Positions 1 through 8,045 of a stretch of 31,422 bases of DNA are shown here, one piece after another (the stretch's first letter is position 1; every line of letters starts with the position of its first letter). The stretch spans positions 1 to 31,422 of IMG/VR virus record IMGVR_UViG_3300045136_000065. One strand, written 5' to 3'. The DNA comes from a virus. The notes beneath the pieces were generated by a model, which ran no database searches, was not told where the DNA came from, and saw nothing but the letters and a program-made list of their open reading frames with translations. The translations under genes and the position numbers were made by a program.

Positions 1-613
1 AAGGGCTTTTAGGTAAATCAGATTTTTCAAGAGCTTGAGTAATTTGCATATCAAGCTCAGCTACAGCTTCTTCCTCAAGCTTAGCTAATTCAGCTTGCCG
101 TCTTTCTTCTTCTAATTTTTTTTCATATTCTTCTTTTTCTTTTAGTTTTTTTTCTAGTTCTTCTATGCGCTTTTGCTCAGGACTTTTTTCTAACTCTTCC
201 ATTTCTTTGGCTAATACTTGGGTAGCTAAAGCCTTAACGTCTACGCCAATATCGGGGTGAGTTAAAATAGCTAATGGATTGGTTTTAATTTGTTCAATAA
301 GTGCGGCAAACCCTTTTTTAATGTTAGCTGCTTCTTGAAACTTTTCATCAGCGGCTAAAGCTTTTTGAAGATATTTTTGAATTTCAGCATCATTGCTTAA
401 ATCCAATTCAACATCTTTAACTTTATTGTTTACTTTAAGTGAATATTTTTTTCTTAAAGCTTGTTCGGCCTTTTTTTCAGCCTCTTCTTTCTGTTTTTCC
501 GCCTCTTGGGCACTTTCTTGTTGTTCTTGAGAGCCTTCTTGTTGTTCTTCTAGTTGCCCTTGTGATTCAAGAGCTTCTGATGGCATAGCATCAGACATCA
601 TTTCTTGTGACAT
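1..613 (-). CDS. Scaffold / capsid-assembly-like protein, C-terminus cut by window edge
   Basis: I translated this by eye from the ATG at 613-611; it stays open to base 1, so the C-terminus is missing. The visible 204 or so residues are very rich in Glu, Gln, Lys and Ala, without Trp and with long predicted coiled coils near residues 40-60 and 125-190. An N-terminal E/Q/S-rich low-complexity stretch is followed by a short ordered segment near residues 65-120. That composition is typical of phage internal scaffolding proteins, which shape the procapsid and then leave. It is the last visible late minus-strand gene, where scaffold and then major capsid would be expected further left. The start is supported by the leader AGAAAGGAGAC. 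A tail or internal virion coiled-coil protein is the alternative. Confidence 0.6.
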   Translation of the reverse strand, partial: MSQEMMSDAMPSEALESQGQLEEQQEGSQEQQESAQEAEKQKEEAEKKAEQALRKKYSLKVNNKVKDVELDLSNDAEIQKYLQKALAADEKFQEAANIKKGFAALIEQIKTNPLAILTHPDIGVDVKALATQVLAKEMEELEKSPEQKRIEELEKKLKEKEEYEKKLEEERRQAELAKLEEEAVAELDMQITQALEKSDLPKSP

Positions 614-693
614 ATAATGTCTCCTTTCTGTTTAGTTGGATGTACCTTCAGTACGTACCGTCGTCGCTTGCTTAATTGCAAGTAGACCCTACT

Positions 694-707
694 ACATTAT
701 ATGTTAT
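694..707 (-). promoter_or_regulatory. Late-type promoter motif before the scaffold-like gene
   Basis: Read on the minus strand this is ATAACATATAATGT followed by AGTAGG, sharing AACATATAATGTAG with the copy at 12294-12310. It overlaps the stop codon of the upstream gene and lies about 80 bases before the scaffold-like start. The remaining leader holds a small inverted repeat (CTTGC...GCAAG) near 667-681. Assignment as a promoter is inference from recurrence and position. Confidence 0.5.
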
Positions 708-1357
708 TTTTTTTGTTCTTTTTTATTCATTTCATCAACCATAAATTTAAGGAAACTTCTATCTTGCGCTTGTATGGATTTAAGTTTTCTTATTTGTGCC
801 ATTTTTTTTAAAAATTTAGCTAATAATTCTTTTTTAATATTTTCATCAGATATATTAAGGTTATTAACTATTTCTCTTATTTTGTCTTCAGATAATTTTT
901 CTAATTCATCTGGAGATATTATTTTATCAGGCTCAACAAGAATTTTTGTTTCTAATCCAGTAGGCTCTTTTTCAAAAGGAACGGCAACAGGCATCCCATA
1001 TTGACCCTTTTTACTTATTTCTTTTGTAAAAGGTTCGTATTTTACAGTCTGGTCTCCTAGGCTTACAAAACCTCTTGGAGCATCGGGATTTTGTATTTCA
1101 TATTGTTGCCTTTTAATTTGTTGAGAAGGCGTAATTTCTTTAGAATCCATGTACTCTTTTAATTTTTGTAAATTATTATCGGCGTATTTACCCGCACTTG
1201 TTGTTAAATTTTCATACCCTTCACGTAAACTTTGCGTAGCGCTGTCTAATGTATCTTGTATGGATTTTACAGCTCCTTTAGTCGGTTTTATAAAAAAACG
1301 ATAATAAGGCGAATCTACCGGAAAACCATCATCAATTTTTTTTGAATCTTTGTCCAT
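704..1357 (-). CDS. Unknown late virion-associated protein (217 aa)
   Basis: I do not recognise the family. The protein is hydrophilic, Lys/Glu-rich and without a membrane segment; residues 30-75 and 140-210 look helical. Near residues 39-46 it carries SATQSLRE, resembling the DPATQSLR motif near the N-terminus of the virion protein at 7140-8036. The ATG directly follows the stop codon of the transglycosylase gene (TAA then ATG), with GAGGG just upstream, so the two are translationally coupled. Position between the wall-degrading enzyme and the scaffold-like gene suggests an internal or tail-associated virion protein; that is inference from context only. Confidence 0.75.
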   Translation of the reverse strand: MDKDSKKIDDGFPVDSPYYRFFIKPTKGAVKSIQDTLDSATQSLREGYENLTTSAGKYADNNLQKLKEYMDSKEITPSQQIKRQQYEIQNPDAPRGFVSLGDQTVKYEPFTKEISKKGQYGMPVAVPFEKEPTGLETKILVEPDKIISPDELEKLSEDKIREIVNNLNISDENIKKELLAKFLKKMAQIRKLKSIQAQDRSFLKFMVDEMNKKEQKK

Positions 1358-2086
1358 TTAAGTACCCTCGTTTTCTTTTTTTATTTTTCTGTAAACAATA
1401 TTTTTGGGGTCAATTAGCTTATTTTTAATTCTTCTAAATTTAGAAGATAAATTTATTGAATCTTCTTCCTCTTGCGGCTCTTCATCAGCAATAAACTCTC
1501 CAGAAGGAGATAAAAACACCATACCTTTTGGAATTTCTACATTATTGTTAGTCGCATAATTTGGCACTAAATTATTTACAATAGATTCAATTTTTTTCTC
1601 AGATTCACTTGGTACATCATTAATTTTTGACGCAGCTTTTTCTATTCTCGAAAGATATTCTGCTTGTAATTTAGTTTTTGGATTTATTAATCTATCCATT
1701 AAAACTTTGGGATCTGAATAATGTCCCTGATTCCACGCAAAAGCTGCTAATCTTTCATCTCCGTACCGTTTAAGAACGTGATCTACTAATGTATCGACAT
1801 ATTTTTCATAAATATCAGGGTTTTGTTTTATAATTTCAGGTATTTGCTTTTTTGCGTCTTCTAAAGACATTTTTGCAATTTTTTTATCTAATTCGTCGCC
1901 AATACCTCGATTAATCCGCATTTTAGCGGCATCTTGAATAGTTAATGGCATTAACCCATATTCACCTATAGCCCTATCTCCAGCATGGATTCCAGTTTTA
2001 ATCATTTTATGATTAAGATTTTTTCCGCCACTAGATTCTAGATGGCTAATAATTCTTTTAAAACGTTCTTGTTTTAATTCATCCAT
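1358..2086 (-). CDS. Lytic transglycosylase (SLT/lysozyme-like), virion-associated
   Basis: A 242-residue protein that should cleave the glycan strands of peptidoglycan. Residues 14-20 read SHLESSG, the ES-type motif whose Glu17 would be the catalytic acid. Residues 41-47 (GEYGLMP) match the GLMQ-type motif, and residues 115-122 (AFAWNQGH) correspond to the AYNAG-type motif of SLT domains. The domain fills roughly residues 8-160; the C-terminal 80 residues are charged and of unknown role. I chose the ATG at 2086 rather than the GTG at 2143, because the longer reading frame would run through the late promoter motif at 2109-2118. No signal peptide is seen. Location among structural genes favours a virion-borne enzyme that locally opens the wall during DNA entry over a lysis endolysin. 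Confidence 0.75.
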   Translation of the reverse strand: MDELKQERFKRIISHLESSGGKNLNHKMIKTGIHAGDRAIGEYGLMPLTIQDAAKMRINRGIGDELDKKIAKMSLEDAKKQIPEIIKQNPDIYEKYVDTLVDHVLKRYGDERLAAFAWNQGHYSDPKVLMDRLINPKTKLQAEYLSRIEKAASKINDVPSESEKKIESIVNNLVPNYATNNNVEIPKGMVFLSPSGEFIADEEPQEEEDSINLSSKFRRIKNKLIDPKNIVYRKIKKENEGT

Positions 2087-2108
2087 AGCCAGATTTCTCT
2101 TATAACAA

Positions 2109-2118
2109 TATATGTTAA
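2109..2118 (-). promoter_or_regulatory. Late-type promoter motif before the transglycosylase
   Basis: Minus-strand TTAACATATA followed by TTGTTATAAG, 23 bases upstream of the chosen ATG at 2086. It matches the repeated motif found before terL, the portal gene and the leftmost late gene. The 120-base gap 2087-2206 that contains it is otherwise non-coding. Confidence 0.5.
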
Positions 2119-2206
2119 TAGGGTAATTGAAATATAAAACCACCTTCCGTGGACAACACTAACCAATAGACGGTTTTTAAAATTATCTTTTTTTGCCGGC
2201 GTCGGT

Positions 2207-2698
2207 TTAAATATTATTTTTGCCACAAAGCTCCTTTAAAATTGCTACTGGAGGTTTCATATCGTAATTAGAATTAAGCATATATCCCATAACTTCTGAA
2301 CAAAAATATCTATTTGGGTTTTCCCAAGCATTATTTTCAGGTATTTTAACATTAAATAGTTTAGAAAAAATCACCCATAACCCTAAATAAAAGGCCCCTA
2401 TCCAATCATATTTTTTACCCTTTATACTTCTAAATAAATTTTTTATATCTTCGTATTCCCATTCAACAGAAGAAGGTATTTTAGCAACTTCATAATTTAA
2501 TTCTAGCCATTTTTCATAAGACATAACTCTAACGCCATTTTCTAATGTAGATTCATGCACCCAACGATTATTTACTAAAATAGCAACATGGCTTGGAGTA
2601 TTTTTAAATTCGGGATATAGATGTTTAGTACCCCAAGAAATTAATTTTGAGCCAATTAAATCTCTTTTAGAAAAAAGATAATAAACACTTACCTTCAT
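2207..2698 (-). CDS. Permuted NlpC/P60-like (YiiX/LRAT-type) cysteine hydrolase
   Basis: A 163-residue protein with the motif order of circularly permuted NlpC/P60 papain-like enzymes: His first (PSHVAI, His37), a Glu in VHES (Glu49) and the nucleophile Cys late (YFCSE, Cys133). Members act as amidases or endopeptidases on peptidoglycan peptides, or as acyl hydrolases; the substrate here cannot be read from sequence. Residues 100-113 are hydrophobic but lie inside the fold. I start at the ATG at 2698, which overlaps the upstream stop (ATGA) and has GAGGG seven bases before it; a GTG at 2704 is also in frame. Next to the transglycosylase it could form a two-enzyme wall-breaching module in the particle. 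Confidence 0.7.
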   Translation of the reverse strand: MKVSVYYLFSKRDLIGSKLISWGTKHLYPEFKNTPSHVAILVNNRWVHESTLENGVRVMSYEKWLELNYEVAKIPSSVEWEYEDIKNLFRSIKGKKYDWIGAFYLGLWVIFSKLFNVKIPENNAWENPNRYFCSEVMGYMLNSNYDMKPPVAILKELCGKNNI

Positions 2699-3159
2699 TC
2701 CCACCCTCTACTTTGCAAAAACTGAGTTATTTCATTTATGCCAAAGTTAATTATATCTGCGTAAGCAGGGTAGTTATTAGCACAATTTTGCATAAATCCC
2801 CTAGCTGTTTTTAAAGCGCCAGTATCTAACAACATTTTAACTACTCCCATTCCGTTAAGAAGTTGAACTATATTAACTTCAGCTCCAGTTTGAGCTAAGA
2901 TAAAATTTCTTTCACCCAACTTATCAACCAGTTTGTCAGATAACTCTCTTCCAAAAATTCTTTGTTGTCTTTGCTGATCTAAAGGGGGTACCGGCATCAA
3001 AACATTATTTACAAGTATCCAACCAACCTGGGGTTGAGGTGACATTCCTTCTATGTCTATGATAGCATCCCAATCTCTTATATGGTTTTGATACTCACTT
3101 GGCTCGATCTGGTCTATTAAATGAACTACATTATTTCTTATAAAGGCGTAAGTTTTCAT
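2695..3159 (-). CDS. Unknown late protein (154 aa)
   Basis: Not recognised. The first 55 residues are beta-rich and include IEPSEYQNHIRDWDAII and a PQPQVGWILVNN segment, the kind of short insertion seen in tail-accessory proteins. Residues 60-154 look helical and Gln/Leu-rich. No signal peptide or membrane segment. The ATG has AAGGATG upstream; the stop overlaps the next gene's start by four bases (ATGA), and the gene starts two bases after the stop of its upstream neighbour, so it belongs to one compact operon with the fibre-type proteins. Confidence 0.75.
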   Translation of the reverse strand: MKTYAFIRNNVVHLIDQIEPSEYQNHIRDWDAIIDIEGMSPQPQVGWILVNNVLMPVPPLDQQRQQRIFGRELSDKLVDKLGERNFILAQTGAEVNIVQLLNGMGVVKMLLDTGALKTARGFMQNCANNYPAYADIINFGINEITQFLQSRGWE

Positions 3160-3161
3160 TT

Positions 3162-3707
3162 TTACTCATCCTTTTTAGTTACTTCTAAGAATTCCACATC
3201 ACCTCTTAATCTGGTGACGTTATCAAAAATACCTAGGTGGTTAACATAAATTCGTTCTCTATAGGTAATTCCAAGTCTTACTATTGTTGCTTGGATCATC
3301 AGAGTATCGCCGCCAAAGAAATCCAAGCTTCCAAGAGAAGCTAAGGTTGGGTTGGCATACCAATAAGAGTTGGTAAGTTGCGTGCCACTGATACTTGATA
3401 AAAAGGTTTCTGTCCAATTAGGAGGAGAAACCGAGTATATGTCAAATTGGCAACTAGTGGCATTTGCTATTGAATTAGTCTTTGGATCATATAAATAAGC
3501 AGCTATCTGGATGTTATTAAAAGTATCTTCATTAAACTTTGCAGCAAGCTTAACTACTTGAGAAGAGTTGCTCAGACTACTGTCAGGTCCAAACAAAAAT
3601 TGCCACTCTTCGTTGTGGTTTTCGATGTAGCGGCTTGAGTGGTCAATTTTTAACCACTGAGCATCTTGAGTATGGTCATGGGCTACAAGTTTTTTAGATA
3701 CTGGCAT
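3162..3707 (-). CDS. Unknown beta-rich virion protein (181 aa)
   Basis: Not recognised. The sequence is Ser/Asn/aromatic-rich and beta-dominated, with an N-terminal segment (residues 8-40, HDHTQDAQWLKID...) and a likely jelly-roll or Ig-like body, as expected for a fibre, spike or decoration protein. There is no signal peptide. Its ATG overlaps the stop of the FN3-containing gene in a TAATG arrangement, so the two are translationally coupled and may form one tail or surface structure. Confidence 0.7.
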   Translation of the reverse strand: MPVSKKLVAHDHTQDAQWLKIDHSSRYIENHNEEWQFLFGPDSSLSNSSQVVKLAAKFNEDTFNNIQIAAYLYDPKTNSIANATSCQFDIYSVSPPNWTETFLSSISGTQLTNSYWYANPTLASLGSLDFFGGDTLMIQATIVRLGITYRERIYVNHLGIFDNVTRLRGDVEFLEVTKKDE

Positions 3708-5053
3708 TATGTCCCCAATAGCGTAAATGCTCTAGTTGATACCCTGTTTTGCCCTGCTACCGAGATTGTAATTTTAGCTGTATAATGGGTTAAGTCAGTA
3801 AGTGGTCCTGCTGATACAGGAGTTATGTGAAAATATCCATTAGCGTCAGCAGTGATGCCAGATTGAGTTAACCCAGCTACAGGGTTTCCACCTGCATCGT
3901 ATATCTGATAGCTTGCAGTGCCCAAGATAGAGCCACTAAGCAGTTGGTTGTTTTTTGTAGCCCAGAAAGTGGCTCTTAGTTGGTTAGAAGCATTTATCGA
4001 GAATACGGCTTTATTTTCAAAAACTTCAGGCTCGTTTCCAATTACTATATCTTCGGTAATCGGTGTTCCGTCCGCAGTAATAGTAACCTTAGCTACATAC
4101 GCTTTTGTTGCATCGTAACCTGTAAACGCTGTAGGAGTTATGACAAAAAACCCATTTGAGTCGGCAGAAATATTAGATTGCGAGATAGACAATAAGTTTC
4201 CTTGAGCATCATAAAGTGTATATGAGCAAGTTCCTAAGCTTGTAGTCATCAAATTACCTTTTCTGGTAATCCAAAAAGAACCTGTTATCTGGTTAGAGTT
4301 ATTTACATCGATAGCGCCGTTAATCTTATAAATTTTCTCTAAAGCTGGTACTGGAATAAAATTAACTCGATTTTCGCCATCGATACTGATAGTTATTTTA
4401 ATACTATAAGTGTTGTTAATCCTATCTAAAAGGTTAGGTACAGCAGGAAATACATACTCACCTTGAGAATTTGGCGCAGGATTATTACCGCTCATACCAA
4501 CTACAGCGTTACCAGCACTATCATAAACTTGGTAGCTTGCAGCTCCCATAACAGCGCCAGGAGAGATTGCCAAGCTTCCGTTTTTGTTTCCCCATGCCTT
4601 TAATATAAACTGGTTACTTCCATTTACGGCAAAAGAACCTTCTACGGTATAGGTATCGATAGACGTAAGGATACCTGTAGAGATAACGCTTAAGCTTACC
4701 GTGTTGTTATCCCTGTTATTAACGCCGTCTATAGCTCTAACACCTACATGATAGGTAGTTCCGTTCTGTAAAAAGGAGCCGTCAGGCAAAGTAAAGATAT
4801 CGTATTGAAGTTTGTCTGTTATAGCTATAATGTTTGCTGTGTTAAATAAGTTCGTGTTGTTATTTGCTTTTATGTACACTTCGTATCTAATTGGCGGAGT
4901 CGGATCTGTCGCTGCCGGCCAACCTACTCGGATTTGACCTCTTGACTCTACGTCTATAAAGTTGATTCCAGCAAAAGTTGGCGGTATAAGATCAGTTATA
5001 CACGCCTGACTTGTGCCTTGGTAAAAATTATTCTCAACTAAAAAATTAGGCAT
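3707..5053 (-). CDS. Tail/surface protein: FN3 domain plus three Ig-like repeats
   Basis: A 448-residue all-beta protein. Residues 24-126 resemble a fibronectin type III domain (IRYEVYIKANN..., GTTYHVGVRAIDGV...NN). Then come three homologous units of about 100 residues, near 136-235, 242-338 and 345-446. Each has a start like FxVNxSNQ, a WxxKxG or equivalent, SYQ/TxYDxxGN, a central ADxNGxF and a closing strand like KITI. The units are divergent, so duplication is old. Such FN3/Ig repeats decorate tails and capsids and often bind host glycans. Context (between the 684-residue tail candidate and coupled small virion genes) supports a fibre or adsorption-accessory role; the exact location in the particle is unknown. 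Confidence 0.75.
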   Translation of the reverse strand: MPNFLVENNFYQGTSQACITDLIPPTFAGINFIDVESRGQIRVGWPAATDPTPPIRYEVYIKANNNTNLFNTANIIAITDKLQYDIFTLPDGSFLQNGTTYHVGVRAIDGVNNRDNNTVSLSVISTGILTSIDTYTVEGSFAVNGSNQFILKAWGNKNGSLAISPGAVMGAASYQVYDSAGNAVVGMSGNNPAPNSQGEYVFPAVPNLLDRINNTYSIKITISIDGENRVNFIPVPALEKIYKINGAIDVNNSNQITGSFWITRKGNLMTTSLGTCSYTLYDAQGNLLSISQSNISADSNGFFVITPTAFTGYDATKAYVAKVTITADGTPITEDIVIGNEPEVFENKAVFSINASNQLRATFWATKNNQLLSGSILGTASYQIYDAGGNPVAGLTQSGITADANGYFHITPVSAGPLTDLTHYTAKITISVAGQNRVSTRAFTLLGT

Positions 5054-5075
5054 TTAAATCTCCAAATTCAATATA

Positions 5076-7130
5076 TCAGTTTTCACGGAGGGATGGGCGC
5101 ACATCCACGCCAGGAGGGCTTGTAAACGTATACCTAACCAATGTTCCAACAGTGTTAGGGATCGTACCCAATGCTAACCAAGTTGTTCCGTTATTTGTTG
5201 AGTATTGGAAATTTGATGCGTTTGCTACGGTGTTGTGGTTTACTAATAAAGTGCCGTTTAGATCGTACGCTCTATAGTAAAGAGTAGGCACTGGTCCAAC
5301 ATATGCCTTTTTAAGCCTAAATGCTGTTCTAGACGGTACATTGTTATCTGAAAAATCATCAGAAAATTCCCAATTATCTGAAATTTCGTTGTTAGATTGG
5401 ATACCTAAGAAAAATTCAGTTAACTGAGCTGGAATTGCAGTTCCAATTTTTAAAGTATCAAACAATATCTTAAATTGAACTTGCGAACCAGTAGTAAAAG
5501 ATGTTATATCTTCTGCAAAAGGAATAAGCTGCCAGCCGCCCGTTATAGTGTTAAAACCTGATGTACGATAGTACACTTTTAAGGCATTGGTATCTTTATA
5601 AAGCTTATTTGTACTTGCTAGATATTTATAAACTGCATCTGGCGTGTCTAATACTTTTGTTACGATATAACTATAGTCGAAAAAAGCATCTGATCTAACA
5701 TCAGCGATAATAGTGCCTCTTTGGCCGACAGGAGCGTTGCTGGTGACGGCCAGCCAACCATTTCTCAAATCCAAAGAAGATACACCCGAAAATCTAAGAT
5801 CAACAACCTCACTGCTCGTAGTTTCTCTGTATTTGTTTGAGTTTCCACCAAAAATTTTATCGATGTTGTTATTAACTACCTGTTTCATAACAAGTAGGTT
5901 TGTGTTGGTTAAATAAACAGCTCTATCTAGGGCGTTAGACCATGCGGCGTTTGCCAAGGTCGGGGCTGTAATCTCGTTTGCCGCACCAAGTAAGTTAGAT
6001 GTAACTAGTGACGGCCAAGTTGTAGCACCTGAAGTAAGCTCTGATAGCCTACCTAGATACAAGTTGGTGGATGTTGCAAAAAAGGCGCAGTCGAATCCAG
6101 CGTTTGATGTGTGTTGAGGTGTCGCAAAATACTCCGAATTTAACGCTACAAGGGTTCCTGATAAGGCAGGTAAGTTTCCTGTTTTATGAACAAAAGCATC
6201 TCCTGTTGTACCAAAAGCTCTGCAAACATCAACGGTACCGCTCGTTGTTATGTTTATGACGGCTCCACCTGGAGTAGTGGATAACTGATAATCGTTTGCT
6301 GTGGGGTTTCTTACAAAATAAACCGTGTTGTTGGTTAGCCCAGCACCGCCTGATAAGTTTGTAAGGAAAATAGGATCGTTGTTGTTATATCCGTGTCCGT
6401 TTTGAGTTATCCTATCTGTTACGTCGTTGATGGTGTTTCCTGCCGTTATAGGACAGTTTAACGTTGCGTTGGTGGAGTAAACGTAATATTGATGCGTAGC
6501 TGCAACACCATTATGAACATAAACTCTGTTGTTAGCTGCGTCAATAATTGTTCCTGTTGCAGCGGTATTTAATTGGTTTGCCCCTATGTTGTTTGGGTCT
6601 TGTAAAAAATATGTAGCTTTTTGGTTTGAACCTGTTGCAAAAGGAAATAGCGTACCGGGAGCTAAAGGGGTGAAATCGGCCAAATCTACGTTGTTAACAC
6701 AATACAATCCACCATTTACCAATACTGAACCAGTAACCGCTACATAAATCTTAAAACCAGTGTTACCGTTATCTATTACCTTAAACCCTCTGTAAACAGC
6801 GGTGGTTCCAGGCGTATCAGCAAGTTGCATCCTTATCATACCGACGTATGAAATATCTCCATTGTTGAGGTTAACCGTATGACAGGTTATGGTAGCTATA
6901 GAACCAACCTTTGCTGCGATATGGTAAAGTCTACCGTTAGGAGACAAAAAAGCCATTACTGGGGTAACCCCCGCCGTGTCTGTAAAAACATCCACGAATT
7001 TATTTAAAGAGGGACCTAAAGCCGTACTACCATCTACTATACGGTTTAATACTCGACCTTGTATCGTTGTTTTTGTTTGGTCATATGTACCGACAACTTG
7101 CGCTAAAAGATCCGCTTTTATAGACTTCAT
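5076..7130 (-). CDS. Large virion protein, tail/fibre candidate (684 aa)
   Basis: Not assigned to a family. The protein is Asn/Thr/Gly/Val-rich, with repeated short beta segments (FLSPNGRLYHIAAK, RMQLADTPGTTAVYRG, TNLYLGRLSEL, NALDRAVYLTNTNLLVMK) that recall a beta-propeller or beta-sandwich body in residues 50-450. A C-terminal beta-rich module lies near residues 480-684 (DDFSDNNVPSRTAFRLKKAYV). Length, composition and position two genes after the portal fit a tail fibre, tail spike or adsorption protein. The ATG at 7130 has GGAGAC immediately upstream. A late-type motif lies 63 bases before the start, inside the end of the upstream gene, so this gene may also have its own late transcript. 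Confidence 0.65.
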   Translation of the reverse strand: MKSIKADLLAQVVGTYDQTKTTIQGRVLNRIVDGSTALGPSLNKFVDVFTDTAGVTPVMAFLSPNGRLYHIAAKVGSIATITCHTVNLNNGDISYVGMIRMQLADTPGTTAVYRGFKVIDNGNTGFKIYVAVTGSVLVNGGLYCVNNVDLADFTPLAPGTLFPFATGSNQKATYFLQDPNNIGANQLNTAATGTIIDAANNRVYVHNGVAATHQYYVYSTNATLNCPITAGNTINDVTDRITQNGHGYNNNDPIFLTNLSGGAGLTNNTVYFVRNPTANDYQLSTTPGGAVINITTSGTVDVCRAFGTTGDAFVHKTGNLPALSGTLVALNSEYFATPQHTSNAGFDCAFFATSTNLYLGRLSELTSGATTWPSLVTSNLLGAANEITAPTLANAAWSNALDRAVYLTNTNLLVMKQVVNNNIDKIFGGNSNKYRETTSSEVVDLRFSGVSSLDLRNGWLAVTSNAPVGQRGTIIADVRSDAFFDYSYIVTKVLDTPDAVYKYLASTNKLYKDTNALKVYYRTSGFNTITGGWQLIPFAEDITSFTTGSQVQFKILFDTLKIGTAIPAQLTEFFLGIQSNNEISDNWEFSDDFSDNNVPSRTAFRLKKAYVGPVPTLYYRAYDLNGTLLVNHNTVANASNFQYSTNNGTTWLALGTIPNTVGTLVRYTFTSPPGVDVRPSLREN

Positions 7131-7139
7131 ACAGTCTCC

Positions 7140-8036
7140 TTAAATAACAACCCAATTGACATTATCTCTGCGGTATTTATTTCCTACTAATGTATATGTT
7201 AATTGCTTAACCACAGATACGCCAGGGAAAGAAGGGCTTGTATACGTTATCGAAGTTATTCTTTGATTTTTATTACCGAAATCTGCGTAAGTTATAGTGG
7301 AGTTTCTATCTTTTGCATCTAATATAGCTTGGCGTATTGTATACACTACACCAAATTTATTACCAGTTGCTGTACCATCTTCACTACCCACTAATTGCAC
7401 TGAATCCGGAGAAGAAGTAAAGGCATTTAAGTTTACTGTTAAGGGGTTTGATAAAGAGTTTTGTATATTTGTCAAAGTAGTGTTTGCGTTAGTAAGTAGT
7501 GTATTTGTTGTAGCTAATTGAGGCACACTAACACTATCTTGCGTACTATTTAAATCTCTTATGTTTTGAGCTTCTGTTAAATCAGCTTTTAATTGTAGTT
7601 CAGTAAGTAAATTATCTAACTTGGTCTCTACGTTTGGTGCGGCCACACTATCTGTTGTGACACTTAATTGTCTTATGTTTTGTGCTTCGTTTAAATCTGC
7701 TTTTAATTGTAATTCTGTTAATAAATTATCTAATTTTGTTTCTACGTTTGGAGCAGCTACACTATCTGTCAATACATTTAGAGGTCTTATGTTAGTTAAC
7801 GCAGCAGAGTTTACTATATTTACATCTAACCCCTGTTTGCCAGAAACATTAGTGGACGTAATTAAATTAACTCCATCACCTAATCTTATGCTGTCATTTG
7901 TATGACTTATAGCTACTTCTAAACCGCCAGGCACTACTATAGTGGCCTGCGCATTTGTACGTAAACTTTGCGTGGCGGGGTCATGCACATCTCTTAAAAT
8001 ATTTTCCTGACTTAAATTACTAGTAGGAAATGGCAT
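7140..8036 (-). CDS. Virion protein with internal 38-residue duplication
   Basis: A 298-residue protein. Residues 18-26 (HDPATQSLR) match a short motif seen near the N-terminus of many phage tail and baseplate accessory proteins, though I cannot name the family. Residues 82-119 and 120-157 are near-identical 38-residue units (core DSVAAPNVETKLDNLLTELQ), followed by a decayed third unit at 158-172. These heptad-like segments probably form a trimeric coiled-coil stalk. Residues 215-298 form a beta-rich head ending RRDNVNWVVI. This stalk-plus-head layout suits a fibre or tail-neck attachment protein. It lies ten bases downstream of the portal gene in the same transcript. Confidence 0.65.
   Translation of the reverse strand: MPFPTSNLSQENILRDVHDPATQSLRTNAQATIVVPGGLEVAISHTNDSIRLGDGVNLITSTNVSGKQGLDVNIVNSAALTNIRPLNVLTDSVAAPNVETKLDNLLTELQLKADLNEAQNIRQLSVTTDSVAAPNVETKLDNLLTELQLKADLTEAQNIRDLNSTQDSVSVPQLATTNTLLTNANTTLTNIQNSLSNPLTVNLNAFTSSPDSVQLVGSEDGTATGNKFGVVYTIRQAILDAKDRNSTITYADFGNKNQRITSITYTSPSFPGVSVVKQLTYTLVGNKYRRDNVNWVVI
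7193..7202 (-). promoter_or_regulatory. Late-type motif inside the end of the repeat-protein gene
   Basis: Minus-strand TTAACATATA followed by CATTAGTAGG, resembling the AATGTAGTAGGG that follows the copy at 694-707. It lies in coding sequence, 63 bases upstream of the 684-residue gene. It could be an internal late promoter or a chance match constrained by codons. Confidence 0.35.
7521..7793 (-). repeat. Tandem 114-base coding repeat, two full units and a partial
   Basis: Units at 7680-7793 and 7566-7679, then a degenerate piece at 7521-7565, inside the gene at 7140-8036. The protein copies are almost identical while the DNA copies differ at many silent positions, so the duplication is not recent. 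Confidence 0.85.
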
Positions 8037-8045
8037 ATACTCCCT

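Noticed and set aside
2087-2143. GTG-started 19-residue extension of the transglycosylase
   Set aside because: It covers the late-type promoter motif and has no ribosome-binding site; the shorter start fits the domain.
7521-7793. CRISPR-like array
   Set aside because: The 114-base repeats are in-frame coding units without spacers, so this is a protein repeat.
7621-7905. Plus-strand ORF opposite the repeat-containing virion gene
   Set aside because: It mirrors the minus-strand repeat, which creates its apparent internal duplication; no ribosome site.
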